Source of the DNA: Nitrobacter winogradskyi
Lineage (GTDB): Bacteria > Pseudomonadota > Alphaproteobacteria > Rhizobiales > Xanthobacteraceae
Direction: 5' to 3'
NCBI RefSeq assembly: GCF_006539545.1
Contig: NZ_BJNF01000066.1
Span: 1-33,699 of the forward strand
DNA length: 33,699 bases
In this document: piece after piece, positions 1-8,413 of the stretch
Numbering within the stretch: the first letter of the stretch is position 1
Layout of the letters: each line of letters starts with the position of its first letter
Program-made: the position numbers and the translations under genes
The notes under the pieces: generated by a model
Databases searched by the model: none
The model's input: only the letters and a program-made list of their open reading frames with translations
Told to the model about the DNA's origin: nothing

Positions 1-3
1 GCT

Positions 4-165
4 CTAATGCAGCGTATCGCCGTCGCGTACTGTCGCATAAAGCCGTTGCAACTCGTTCTCCAGCCGCTCGTTGACCATCAGGAGCGCCATCAGCGCGCCG
101 CGAAGGTCGCCGTCACATGACGCCACGATCTCATCTATGACGGCTTCGCCAGCTTCAAAACTCAT
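4..165 (-). CDS. small conserved-looking hypothetical protein (53 aa)
   Basis: A short acidic protein of 53 residues that I do not recognise as a named family. I chose the ATG at 165 because a GGGAG Shine-Dalgarno core sits about 8 bases upstream; a longer frame reaching 309 has no comparable site and its extra residues look like translated non-coding DNA. The protein starts MSFEAGEAVIDEIVASC and has a predicted amphipathic helical C-terminal half containing LMVNERLENELQRLY, which could form a short coiled coil. There are no membrane segments or cysteine motifs. It stands alone, about 395 bases from the end of pyk, with a palindromic repeat in between. The reading frame ends with TAG at the window edge. 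The function is unknown. Confidence 0.55.
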   Translation of the reverse strand: MSFEAGEAVIDEIVASCDGDLRGALMALLMVNERLENELQRLYATVRDGDTLH

Positions 166-321
166 CTGAGATACTCCCGTTGAAGTCGCCTCACTTTCCC
201 CTACGAACGTGAACAATGTCTGCAGGACGATTTGCAGCGCCTGTGGATAACGAGGATAAGTGGATGAACGGGTTTGAGGCGTGCCGTCTCGACCCCGATC
301 GATCCACACCCGGGCCGAAAG

Positions 322-562
322 AGCATGATCCCGACCCGAAGGGCCGCGCCAGCGAAAAGTGCAAACCGGTTTTCAGATAAGATCGTGCTCGATCAGAAAA
401 TTAAGCTTGGAGTCTGATTCAACTCATCTGATTCAACTTAGTTGGATCAGACCCTGAAGCATTTTCCGGAGGAGTGGATGAGCTGTTCGCGTGAAGAGAA
501 CGCGTCAGAACAACAATCCAGAACTTCGCTTTCTTATGCTTATCAAAAGCGAAGAGCCTCTA
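322..562 (+). repeat. composite palindromic repeat, copy 1 (modules A-C-B)
   Basis: This fills the gap between the small gene at 4-165 and pyk. Module A (about 322-398) begins GCATGATCCCGACCCGA and ends near a degenerate GATCGTGCTC. Module C is a hairpin with GTCTGATTCAACT at 412-424 facing AGTTGGATCAGAC at 440-452, one wobble pair in 13. Module B runs from about 459 to 562 and carries GGTTCGCGTGAAG-type core sequence (here CTGTTCGCGTGAAGAGAACG) plus a hairpin with CTTCGCTTT at 524-532 and AAAGCGAAG at 546-554. The right end touches the pyk stop codon (560-562). Similar blocks recur near 3.6, 16.3, 22.0, 27.5 and 29.2 kb. No gene is seen in this stretch. Confidence 0.8.
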
Positions 563-1996
563 AACCCCTGTTTCGCCGTTCGGACCGACGAAAGCGATGC
601 GCACCATGTTCGTCGCGCCCGGCGTGCCGAGCGGTACGCCGGCCACGATGATGATGCGCTCGCCCGCCTTGGCAAATCCGTCGCGGAAAGCGATGGAGCC
701 GGCCCGGTCGACCATGTCGTCCTGGTCATGAGCGTCTTCCGCCACCACGCAATGGACACCCCACGCCACGGCCAGCTTGCGTCCCGTCGCGAGGTTAGGG
801 GTGATGGCGACCACCGGCGGCTTCGGACGCTCGCGCGCCATGCGCAGCGCTGTCGAGCCTGAACTGGTCCAGCATATGATCGCGGAGAGATCGAGCGTCT
901 CCGCGATCTGCCGGGCGGCGTCGGCGATGGCGTCGCCGACGGTGGGCTCCGGCTCGGCACGCTGTGCGTTGAGCACGCCGCGATAGATCGGGTCGCGCTC
1001 GACCTCTTCGCCGATCCGGTTCATGGTCGAGATGGCTTCGACGGGATATTTTCCGGCCGCCGATTCGGCGGAAAGCATGATGGCGTCCGCGCCTTCGTAA
1101 ACCGCGGTGGCGACGTCGGAGACCTCGGCGCGGGTGGGCACCGGCGACAGGATCATGGATTCCAGCATTTGCGTCGCGATCACCACGGGCTTGCCGGCGC
1201 GTCGCGCCATGCGCGTCATCTGCTTTTGCAGGCTGGGAACCTGTTCGAGCGGCAATTCGACGCCGAGGTCGCCGCGCGCGACCATCAGGGCATCGGCCAT
1301 TTCGATGATTTCGGGCAGCCGGTCGATCGCTTGCGGCTTTTCGATCTTGGCCATCACCGACGCTCGGCCGCGGATCACCTTCTTGGCTTCGGCGACATCG
1401 TCCGCTCGCTGCACGAAGGACAATGCGATCCAGTCCACGCCGGTTTCCAGCGCGGCATCGAGATCGGAGCGGTCCTTGGGGGTCATCGCCGACACCGGCA
1501 AATCGGTATCTGGCAGGCTCACTCCCTTGCGGTCGGACATCCTGCCGCCGACGACGACGCGCGTCACGGTGCGCTCGGGCGAGGTTTCCTCGGCGATCAG
1601 CCGAACCTTGCCGTCGTCGAGCAGCAGGGTGTGACCGGGGCGCAGCGCCGCCAGGATTTCGGGATGCGGCAGATGGACCCGGGTTTTGTCGCCGGGAGTG
1701 TTGTCGGAATCCAGAACGAAGGTCTCGCCGTTGCTCAACTGGATCGGGCCGTCGGCGAATGAGCCGAGACGGAGCTTGGGTCCCTGAAGGTCGACCAGAA
1801 TGCCGATCGGACGACCATAGCTGGCTTCGACGTTGCGAATCGTCGCCACCAGTTCGCGCATCTTGTCATGCGAGGTATGGCTCATATTGATGCGGAAAAC
1901 GTCCGCGCCAGCCTCGAACAGGCGGCGCACCATCGTGCTGTCGGATGAGGCGGGCCCGAGGGTGGCGAGTATCTTGATGCGGCGCAAACGTCTCAT
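560..1996 (-). CDS. pyk: pyruvate kinase
   Basis: Pyruvate kinase transfers phosphate from phosphoenolpyruvate to ADP in the last step of glycolysis, in the cytosol. The 478-residue product is the usual bacterial length. It opens with RRIKILATLGPASSD and FRINMSHTSHD, the substrate-binding start of the barrel. It contains the active-site stretch MAKIEKPQAIDRLPEI, the signature MVARGDLGVELPLEQVP, and MLSAESAAGKYPVEA, followed by a C-terminal alpha/beta allosteric domain. I chose the ATG at 1996, not the longer frame to 2212, because it gives the family length and begins exactly where homology begins. The ATG overlaps the stop of the upstream DUF1036 gene as ATGA, so the two are probably translationally coupled. 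The TAG stop abuts a palindromic repeat. Confidence 0.96.
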   Translation of the reverse strand: MRRLRRIKILATLGPASSDSTMVRRLFEAGADVFRINMSHTSHDKMRELVATIRNVEASYGRPIGILVDLQGPKLRLGSFADGPIQLSNGETFVLDSDNTPGDKTRVHLPHPEILAALRPGHTLLLDDGKVRLIAEETSPERTVTRVVVGGRMSDRKGVSLPDTDLPVSAMTPKDRSDLDAALETGVDWIALSFVQRADDVAEAKKVIRGRASVMAKIEKPQAIDRLPEIIEMADALMVARGDLGVELPLEQVPSLQKQMTRMARRAGKPVVIATQMLESMILSPVPTRAEVSDVATAVYEGADAIMLSAESAAGKYPVEAISTMNRIGEEVERDPIYRGVLNAQRAEPEPTVGDAIADAARQIAETLDLSAIICWTSSGSTALRMARERPKPPVVAITPNLATGRKLAVAWGVHCVVAEDAHDQDDMVDRAGSIAFRDGFAKAGERIIIVAGVPLGTPGATNMVRIAFVGPNGETGV

Positions 1997-2577
1997 GGCT
2001 TGCGTCCGGGCAACGCGTCTGGCGTCAGACCAGACCCCGGAGGCGTTCCGCCCGTGGAATCGGACCCGCCAGGAATTCCATCTTGCGCGGGCATCCCCGG
2101 CACGCGCTGCGGTCCATGTTCGCCGGACTCCGTCAGCTGCACGGTCCACGCGCGCTGGTCGCCGGTATCGATCTCGAAGAAACCGGTGCGGTCGAAGCCC
2201 CGCGCGAGACAATTCTCGGTGCCTTTGATGGTGAATTCTTTATCGCGTGAGCACATGAAAGCCTGTCCCGACCATTCGCCGCCATGGTCGTAATCTAGAG
2301 CATAAATATAATAATAACGTGCGATGAGCGTGCCTCGCAGCAGGGTCTCGCAGGCATGCGATGAGATATTCCACCAGCCCTCGGTGGTCCAGCCGTCCGC
2401 GCTCTTGTAGCCAAGGGCGATGCCGACGCGGCTGGAAGTATTGTTGCAGAGCCGGAAGTCCGCAGCAGCGGACGCCGGCCACAGACAAACGACAACGAGG
2501 CCGAGGACAGGCAAGAAGCCCGCGATGTTCGCGCGGCGCGAGAAGGTGAGAAAGAGGAGGTGGTCTGATTTGGTCAT
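1993..2577 (-). CDS. DUF1036 family exported protein
   Basis: A 194-residue protein of the DUF1036 family, whose biochemical role is unknown. The N-terminus has a basic start and a hydrophobic run, FLPVLGLVVVCLWPASAAA, that looks like a Sec signal peptide cleaved after the ASAAA motif. The mature part begins DFRLCNNTSSRVGIALGY, continues with GWTTEGWWNISSHAC, and carries four cysteines (the NNT, SSHAC, AFMCS and TENCL contexts) that could form disulfides in the periplasm. The last 40 residues are rich in Gly and Pro and look disordered. The start codon is the ATG at 2577, with only a weak ribosome-binding site. The stop overlaps the start of pyk as ATGA. An exported protein coupled to a glycolytic enzyme is unexpected, and I infer no shared function. 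Confidence 0.85.
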   Translation of the reverse strand: MTKSDHLLFLTFSRRANIAGFLPVLGLVVVCLWPASAAADFRLCNNTSSRVGIALGYKSADGWTTEGWWNISSHACETLLRGTLIARYYYIYALDYDHGGEWSGQAFMCSRDKEFTIKGTENCLARGFDRTGFFEIDTGDQRAWTVQLTESGEHGPQRVPGMPAQDGIPGGSDSTGGTPPGSGLTPDALPGRKP

Positions 2578-2759
2578 TTAGCCGGGCAAATCGTTTCGCG
2601 TGATTTCGCGTGACCCGCCGCGCCTGTCAACGGCTGGAGCCGGCTTTTCACGTCAAGGTGCTCATTTTCCGGCCTGTGAACTGCTATTTGCCCTGCGATG
2701 TGGTAAAATCCGTGACACGCTCCAACTCAACCTCACATAAGCGATGGCGAGATCAGTCC
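2578..2759. promoter_or_regulatory. divergent intergenic region between DUF1036-pyk and DUF1244
   Basis: This 182-base gap separates two divergently transcribed units, so it must hold promoters in both directions. I see no confident -35/-10 pair or inverted-repeat operator in it. Confidence 0.35.
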
Positions 2760-3062
2760 ATGACCATTGATGACAGAACACGAACCGAACTGGAAGCTGC
2801 GGTATTCCGTCGGCTGGTCAGGCATCTGCAATCCCGTACCGATGTCCAGAATATCGAGCTTATGAATCTGGCCGGTTTCTGTCGCAACTGCCTGTCGAAC
2901 TGGCTCAAGGAGGCCGCTGACGAACAGGGCGCCGGCATGACCAAGGACGAAAGCCGCGAGGCGGTGTACGGCATGACTTATGACGCCTGGAAGGCGAAAC
3001 ATCAGAGCGAGGCGACGCCGGAGCAGCTCGCGGCGATGAAGAAGAACGCGGGCGGTCACTGA
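2760..3062 (+). CDS. DUF1244 family protein
   Basis: A 100-residue cytosolic protein of the DUF1244 family, which is common in Alpha- and Gammaproteobacteria and has no assigned function. The family signature is clear: ELMNLAGFCRNCLSNWLKEAA with a CxxC pair, followed by MTKDESREAVYGMTYDAWKAKHQ. The length matches the family. I chose the ATG at 2760 because the family begins here; the frame is open further upstream to 2610, but those residues do not look like protein. The ribosome-binding site is weak. The gene lies 172 bases upstream of gapR in the same direction. The CxxC pair may bind a metal, but that is inference. Confidence 0.85.
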   Translation: MTIDDRTRTELEAAVFRRLVRHLQSRTDVQNIELMNLAGFCRNCLSNWLKEAADEQGAGMTKDESREAVYGMTYDAWKAKHQSEATPEQLAAMKKNAGGH

Positions 3063-3234
3063 TCTCGCGCTGCGGCCTGTGGGTCGCTGTGGATGAGCGC
3101 GATGCCGCCTTGACGCCGCGCGCGCCGCTCGGGAGTGTCGAGCTTCAAAATGTGACAGGCGGCGAGCACGTCCGGGCTCACATTCCCAACGTCATCTTTC
3201 ATATCCATCATCATTCATATTCAGGAGTAGCAGG

Positions 3235-3504
3235 ATGGCCACCGCCGCCGCCGCCAAGGAAGAGCCCGTGACCAGTTTCGCGAAGGATCAGCTCAGGGCC
3301 ATCATCGAGCGCATCGAGCGGCTGGAAGAAGAGAAGAAGACCATTTCCGATGACATTCGTGACGTCTACGCCGAGGCCAAGGGCAACGGATATGATGTCA
3401 AGGCGCTGCGAACGATCGTGCGGATGCGCAAGCAGGACGCCAACGAGCGTCAGGAGCAGGAAACGATTCTGGAAACCTATATGCACGCGCTCGGAATGCT
3501 GTGA
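3235..3504 (+). CDS. gapR: GapR family nucleoid-associated protein (DUF2312)
   Basis: GapR is a small alphaproteobacterial chromosome-binding protein. In Caulobacter it binds overtwisted, AT-rich DNA ahead of replication and transcription and stimulates type II topoisomerases. This 89-residue product matches the family length and pattern: a short Ala/Lys N-terminus, then [31 protein letters not shown], a long coiled coil, then [21 protein letters not shown], the basic helix that lines the DNA-holding cavity, and a short C-terminal helix ending HALGML. The ATG at 3235 has a good AGGAG site (CAGGAGTAGCAGG) upstream. It follows DUF1244 in the same direction and may be co-transcribed with it or have its own promoter in the 172-base gap. 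A composite repeat begins about 50 bases downstream. Confidence 0.92.
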   Translation: MATAAAAKEEPVTSFAKDQLRAIIERIERLEEEKKTISDDIRDVYAEAKGNGYDVKALRTIVRMRKQDANERQEQETILETYMHALGML

Positions 3505-3556
3505 GGCGCTGGCGCAGCTTTGCGTCCATCAAACAACGCCCGGAATCAAACACCCG

Positions 3557-3830
3557 GAGCATGATCCCGACCCGGAGGGCCGCGCCAGCGCAAAGTGGAA
3601 ACCGGCTTTCGGAAAAGATCATGCTCAAACAAAAAGAGATAAGCGACGCGTCTGATTCAACGGGGTTGAATCAGGTTCAACGCAGTTGAAACACACTCCA
3701 GGCTTTTTTCGGTGCGAGCGATCAGAGCATTTTCCGGCGAGGATGGATGACCTGTTCGCGTGAATAAAACGCGTCAAAACAAGATCATAGAGTCCGCTTC
3801 TGATTCTATCGGAAGCGAAAAGGCTCAGCG
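3557..3830 (+). repeat. composite palindromic repeat, copy 2 (modules A-C-B)
   Basis: This occupies nearly all of the gap between gapR and the convergent DUF882 gene; no gene is seen here. Module A (3557-3634) starts GAGCATGATCCCGACCCGG and ends GATCATGCTCAAAC, so its two ends are inverted copies of GCATGATC. Module C is a perfect hairpin, CTGATTCAAC at 3652-3661 facing GTTGAATCAG at 3665-3674. Module B (about 3726-3830) carries TGTTCGCGTGAATAAAACGC and a hairpin built on CGCTTCTGAT and ATCGGAAGCG. The right end overlaps the TGA stop of the DUF882 gene (3825-3827). Placed at the convergent 3' ends of two genes, it may help termination or protect transcript ends; that is inference. Confidence 0.8.
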
Positions 3831-5417
3831 CAGCGAGGCTGCCTGCACTGCGAGCGCGGTCGTCGTCAACCGGGCGACAGCCGATCCGGTAAATCGATCG
3901 CAGACCATGCCCATTTGCGGGTCGCCGGTGAAAGCCATGGCGATCGTCCGGTCTGGCTTGGTGAAATAGGGCTGCATCAAGGTCATGTCCTGTTCGCCCA
4001 TGACGGTCGCCAGCATTGTGCGGCTGGCGCTCGGGGAAAGGATCATCGCCCGCATCCAGGCGTTGCTGTCGCGAGAGGCCGCCGGCGCCAAACGGCGCGA
4101 GATCGACACTGTGGACTTTTGGCCCTGAGCGCTTTTAGCGACGACCGTGGTCACACCGTCCACCGCCATCGGGTTGCGCGCGGGGAGGGGTGCTGGCCGG
4201 ATGGGCGGGATCGATGCGGTCGCCGCGAAGATTCGCGCGCGCCGGACATCCTGCTCCGGCGCATAGGCTAGCGCCTGCAAGGGATCAGAAATGCTGCCGG
4301 TCGCCGTGTGCCGGTCGGCTGCCGAGGCGACCACCCGCCGTGCGCTGACGGCTGCCGCAATCTGCTTCTGCGTGGCCTGGTTCGGGGCCGGCGGGATATC
4401 ATCCCAGAACCCGCGGGAATTGATGATGTCGGCGGGGGTCTGAGGTTTGCTGCCCTCCGCCTGTCTCGCGGAAAGCGGGGTGGAGGCGGGGTGCACGTCG
4501 GCGGCGGCCAGCTTGAAAGCCCCCGGCTTCGCCCGCGGCAGCGGCACCGAATCTGCGGAGGCAGCAGCGGGCGCGGCGGAGGCGGGTGCCTGATCCGGCC
4601 GGGCAGCCGGCGCGCCGTCAGACTCGTCATCCTCATCAGCCGACTTGCCGCGGAATAGCGCCAACAGGAAGTTCGACGGCTTGCTGCTTGCGGCTCCGTC
4701 CTCACCCGAGTGGCGGCGGCGCTTCTCTATATCGGCCATCGCCACCTGATATCCCGACAGCGGGTTGCCGTCCGAGGGAATGTGCACGGTGCGGCCGTCC
4801 GGGAAGACGCGCGCCAGCTGATCGTGGGTCATGCGCGGCCAGTGCCGCACATGCCCGGTATCGAGATGGACGAATGGCGAGCCCGATTTGGGATAGAAGC
4901 CGACGCCGCCGCGCTGGAGACGAAGTCCGGCGAAGCGGATTTTCTCAAGCTGCACGCCGGGAATGTAGAAGTCCATCGCGTGGCCGAGCGTGTGCTGGCT
5001 GAATCGCGCGACGCCGCTGTTTTTGGATCGGCGGCGAAGCATGGCGTTGGTGGCCGGAGAGCGGTAGGCGGAGATGATGTTGATCGGCTGCCTGCCGTCG
5101 ACGTCGCGATAGACCTCCCAGAGGATATCGAAGAGATGACGATCCATGGTGGTCTGCTCCTGGCTGCGCCAGTCGCGGAGAAAATGATTGATCTGTTTCA
5201 GCGCGCCTTCGTCATAGCGGCCGTTGCGCTTGAATGTGACGGTGAGGTTTTCGTTGGAATGGGTGTGATGAAAGGACAGTGTGCGCGTCTCATTCAGCGC
5301 GGCGGCGTTATGCACCGATCCAGCGCCCGCGAACAGAAGAAGCGACGACAGGCCGATGCGAGAACCGGTCCGTGAAATCGACAACGATTTCAAGCCGCGT
5401 GCAAAATCAGCAAGCAC
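3825..5417 (-). CDS. DUF882 (M15-like, YcbK-type) periplasmic peptidase-like protein
   Basis: An exported protein of the DUF882/peptidase M15_2 family, expected to act on peptidoglycan in the periplasm. Counting from the GTG at 5417 it has 530 residues. It has a basic N-terminus and a hydrophobic run, IGLSSLLLFAGAGSVHNAAA, as signal peptide, then the catalytic domain to about residue 235. Metal-ligand motifs are present: SAYRSPATN, SQHTLGHAMDFYIPG (His142, Asp149) and FVHLDTGHVRHWPR (His184). The remaining roughly 290 residues are an Ala/Pro-rich, probably disordered segment and a C-terminal part I cannot assign. A GTG at 5462 would add 15 residues; I prefer 5417 because a GGTGGG sits at the right distance and the signal peptide is then compact. 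The stop lies inside a palindromic repeat. Confidence 0.8.
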   Translation of the reverse strand: MLADFARGLKSLSISRTGSRIGLSSLLLFAGAGSVHNAAALNETRTLSFHHTHSNENLTVTFKRNGRYDEGALKQINHFLRDWRSQEQTTMDRHLFDILWEVYRDVDGRQPINIISAYRSPATNAMLRRRSKNSGVARFSQHTLGHAMDFYIPGVQLEKIRFAGLRLQRGGVGFYPKSGSPFVHLDTGHVRHWPRMTHDQLARVFPDGRTVHIPSDGNPLSGYQVAMADIEKRRRHSGEDGAASSKPSNFLLALFRGKSADEDDESDGAPAARPDQAPASAAPAAASADSVPLPRAKPGAFKLAAADVHPASTPLSARQAEGSKPQTPADIINSRGFWDDIPPAPNQATQKQIAAAVSARRVVASAADRHTATGSISDPLQALAYAPEQDVRRARIFAATASIPPIRPAPLPARNPMAVDGVTTVVAKSAQGQKSTVSISRRLAPAASRDSNAWMRAMILSPSASRTMLATVMGEQDMTLMQPYFTKPDRTIAMAFTGDPQMGMVCDRFTGSAVARLTTTALAVQAASLR

Positions 5418-5618
5418 GTATGAGCCCACCCGGAAGACGAACAAGTCGGAAGGCCCTTCCACAACAGACCCCAGTGAAAGGGCATAAAGCCAAGTCGTAG
5501 GGCAGGAGGGTTAACGCCGATTTACCTTAACCTTCCCGCCTGAACGGTAATTAGCCCGCCGACTGTGGCAGAAAAGAGCCATGCCGTGGAGGGGGGTGGA
5601 TAATGGTTAATGCAAAAA

Positions 5619-5642
5619 GGGCTTCATCATGTGATGAAGCCC
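5619..5642 (-). terminator. Rho-independent terminator, probably bidirectional in form
   Basis: A perfect 11-bp stem, GGGCTTCATCA (5619-5629) and TGATGAAGCCC (5632-5642), with a 2-base spacer. On the minus strand it is followed by a run of five T residues (AAAAA at 5614-5618 on the plus strand). It lies 50 bases beyond the stop of the L,D-transpeptidase gene, so it most likely ends that transcript. The plus-strand side also has TTGTTTTTATT after it, but no plus-strand gene ends here. Confidence 0.85.
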
Positions 5643-5691
5643 TTGTTTTTATTCAAGTAATCGACTTTTCGACAGCTCGCCCAAAGGCGGG

Positions 5692-8124
5692 CTAGCGCCT
5701 GTATATCGGCCGGCGACGGTCGTCGTACTGTGGAGGTGGGTTCTGGACACCGAACAGCCGCTCGAAAAATGATGGGCCGCCGTTGTCGAAACCGCCTCCA
5801 AACCCGCGGTTTTCATTGAAGGCCATCCCCTGCTGCGGAATATTGCCCCTGGGACGGGAATAGTTCGGCTGGGCATGCGCGACAACCGTTTCAAGATCGC
5901 GCCCGTTGGAGTTTCTGAGGAGAGTCAGCATCTTGGCGTCGCGGTCGTAGACGTCCGCGCGAAGATGCAATTTACCGGCCTCATCCATAAACGCGGTTTG
6001 ATAGGTGATATGCACCGGAACCGGAGTCGGGAAATTGATGTTGAACTCGTTCCGGCCATACATGCTCCGGACTTTCTCCGGCGTATAATGTTCCTGCGGA
6101 AGAACGATGTTGAGCAGTGTGGCGGCGTACTGGTCCGGGTTCTGAACCCGCATGCAGCCGTGGCTGAAGGCGCGCTTCTCCTTCGCAAACAGGTGTTTGT
6201 CCGGCGTGTCGTGCTGGTACACCAGAAACTTGTTTGGAAAATTGAAGCGGATGCGGCCCAGCGCGTTGCGTTCGCCCGGCGGTTGCGAAATGTGGATGCC
6301 GCCGTTGCGGTCGCGCTCCAGCTTGAGGCCCATGCGCGACAGCACGGTCGGATCCTGTTGCAGGGCGGGAAGGTATTCCTTGTAGATGATCGAGGGCGGC
6401 ACGTTCCAGGTCGGATTGACGGTGATGTACTTCATCGTTTCCGTCAGGAGGGGTGTCGCATGGAGACCCGGCTTGCCCACGACGACACGGGTGCTCCAGA
6501 TCGGCGCGCCATGCTGCATCACCTTGAGCGAATAATCCGGGATGTTCAGGATGGCATAGGCGTCGCCCAGCGACGGAGCGCCAAGCTCGCGCGGCAGCCA
6601 GCGCCAGCGCTCCATGTTGGCGATGATGGTGTCGATCGTGTGATCCTTCTTCGGACCGTTCAGAGCGCGGATCGTGTTGTTGCCCAGGACGCCGTCGGCC
6701 TTGAGATGATGGCGAGCCTGGAATTCCCGCACGGCGGCGGCGACATCGGCATCGAAACGGGTGTCGTCAGGATTTTGTGTCACGCCCAGTCTTGCGCGAA
6801 TCTGGGGCACGCGCGGATCCTCGATCACGGCATTCTTGCGGAACACCAGACCTGGACCTTCCGCGATTTCGATGACAGGCCCTTCCGAATCCTTGCGCAG
6901 TTCGGCGAGCTTCTGCTTCAGTTCCCGATAAAGTTTATGCGGTGGATTGTAGCTGTCGAGCGCTGCGGAGGCATCCTTGGCGGTGGTGACGTTCGTCAGA
7001 ACCTGCTCGGGATCGACAGGGTGCTCGGGATACTGGGCATCAGCGCTGACCTGGGACCAGTGCATCCGGCCGCTCTGCGCCTGACGCGCATAGTCCATCA
7101 TGCTCGCGGTCAGCTTCAGGTCGGCTTCCGCAAGCTGCTCCGGCGATGACGCCGCCGCAAAATCCGGCACGGGGTAATCGGAGGGGTTGAGGCCGTCGGC
7201 CGCGGCGTCCCTGAGGCGCGCGATCACGCCTTGAGCCTGCGTGTTCAGCGTGCCGCCTTCCGTCCAGAGAGGCGCGTAGCTCCGCGCGGTATAGAATTTT
7301 TCAACCGCCGCCCGCTCAACCTTCCGGGAAAAGAACTTCGTTGCATTGGCATCGAGCAGTCCATGCAGCTTTTCGGCCGTCGGCTGATCCGCCGGAGGGA
7401 CGTTGATTGCGGTCTTGACCGGTTCGCCGGGCTGTTCGGAGTTTGCCGCGGCGCCGGCCTCCGGACGAGGCGTCACGTCGGGACGGATTGTTGCCGTCGC
7501 GTCCTTTGTTGCCTCCGTGGCCTTGCCGGCCTCTTGACCTGTCCTGATGCCGTCCGGCGAAGCCGCCGTGACATCCTTCGACGTGGCGTCCGTGTCCGAA
7601 GTGTCCGATTTGGCGTCGGTGGTTTTCGGCTCGGCGGGCTTCGTTTCGGCGGTCCCGGAGTTCGAGCCTGGCTCGGGCTTGATGCCCGATGGCTCCACAT
7701 CGGAAGAGGCTGTTTCGTTCGGCGTCGTCGTTGCGTTCGAAGGCGTATTGGAGTTCGATGCGGCCGCGCCGGCGGGCGTCGTGTCCACGGCCGTTGTATC
7801 CGCCGGCTTTGCATCGGCTGCGCTGGAGTCGGATACGCTGGACTCGACTGCGCTGTTGTCGGCCTTTCGCTCGTCCGGCTTCGATTCACCGACGACCGAC
7901 GCAGCGGGCTGCTGACTCTCCGCCTTGAAATCGGCTGCCGTGGGCGGCGGAACGTTGGCCGGCTCCGGCGCTGGAATTGCTGCGTCGATGGCGAGCTCCG
8001 AGGCGCTTTTCTTTACGGTGTCCGCCTGAGCAAATGCGGCAGAGGTCGAAACCGCCAGAAACGTGGCTGCAAGCACCGTCAGGATCCGATCGAATCCTGT
8101 CCGGTTAGTCGGGTCGTCTCGCAT
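5692..8124 (-). CDS. L,D-transpeptidase (YcbB/LdtD-like) with peptidoglycan-binding domain
   Basis: This enzyme forms 3-3 crosslinks between meso-diaminopimelate residues of peptidoglycan, or attaches proteins to it, in the periplasm. The 810-residue product begins with MRDDPTNRTG and a signal peptide (ILTVLAATFLAVSTSAAFAQ). A low-complexity segment of about 200 residues rich in Thr, Ala, Ser, Asp and Pro follows. Then come a YcbB-like scaffold domain, a peptidoglycan-binding repeat (AAAVREFQARHHLKADGVLGNNTIRALN) and the YkuD catalytic domain, whose SHGCMRVQNP motif places the nucleophile at Cys657 with His655. The tail is Pro/Gly/Arg-rich. The ATG at 8124 has a GAGGGG site upstream; the frame is open to 8214 but lacks one. 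The low-complexity linker is longer than I would expect for the family. A strong terminator follows the gene. Confidence 0.93.
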   Translation of the reverse strand: MRDDPTNRTGFDRILTVLAATFLAVSTSAAFAQADTVKKSASELAIDAAIPAPEPANVPPPTAADFKAESQQPAASVVGESKPDERKADNSAVESSVSDSSAADAKPADTTAVDTTPAGAAASNSNTPSNATTTPNETASSDVEPSGIKPEPGSNSGTAETKPAEPKTTDAKSDTSDTDATSKDVTAASPDGIRTGQEAGKATEATKDATATIRPDVTPRPEAGAAANSEQPGEPVKTAINVPPADQPTAEKLHGLLDANATKFFSRKVERAAVEKFYTARSYAPLWTEGGTLNTQAQGVIARLRDAAADGLNPSDYPVPDFAAASSPEQLAEADLKLTASMMDYARQAQSGRMHWSQVSADAQYPEHPVDPEQVLTNVTTAKDASAALDSYNPPHKLYRELKQKLAELRKDSEGPVIEIAEGPGLVFRKNAVIEDPRVPQIRARLGVTQNPDDTRFDADVAAAVREFQARHHLKADGVLGNNTIRALNGPKKDHTIDTIIANMERWRWLPRELGAPSLGDAYAILNIPDYSLKVMQHGAPIWSTRVVVGKPGLHATPLLTETMKYITVNPTWNVPPSIIYKEYLPALQQDPTVLSRMGLKLERDRNGGIHISQPPGERNALGRIRFNFPNKFLVYQHDTPDKHLFAKEKRAFSHGCMRVQNPDQYAATLLNIVLPQEHYTPEKVRSMYGRNEFNINFPTPVPVHITYQTAFMDEAGKLHLRADVYDRDAKMLTLLRNSNGRDLETVVAHAQPNYSRPRGNIPQQGMAFNENRGFGGGFDNGGPSFFERLFGVQNPPPQYDDRRRPIYRR

Positions 8125-8413
8125 TCTCGCACCCCTCGGGTGAAACTGTCCCCACGGAACAATTCTGATGAATTCTGTCCTGCGCCCGCCGAAGCTTTTT
8201 GATTCGGCTTCCACACACGAATGCTATACGCGCGCCTGATTCGGGCAGCCAGCGCCACAAGGGGCAACTCACGACAAACTGACCTCAAAAGACGCTGTTG
8301 GCAACGCGATGCATTGTTCCGACGCGCGTTTTCCGTTGGTCTGTCACTGCGCCGCAACGGTTCATTTCACACGCGCACACTCGCGTGATGCGTTTCGAAC
8401 GCAATCGAGCCTG

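Noticed and set aside
442-862. Plus-strand frames over the first repeat and the 3' part of pyk
   Set aside because: They combine repeat sequence with antisense of pyruvate kinase and contain no motif.
5875-7149. A 424-codon plus-strand frame opposite the L,D-transpeptidase
   Set aside because: It is antisense to the catalytic domain with the SHGCMRV motif, and has no recognisable domain or ribosome-binding site.
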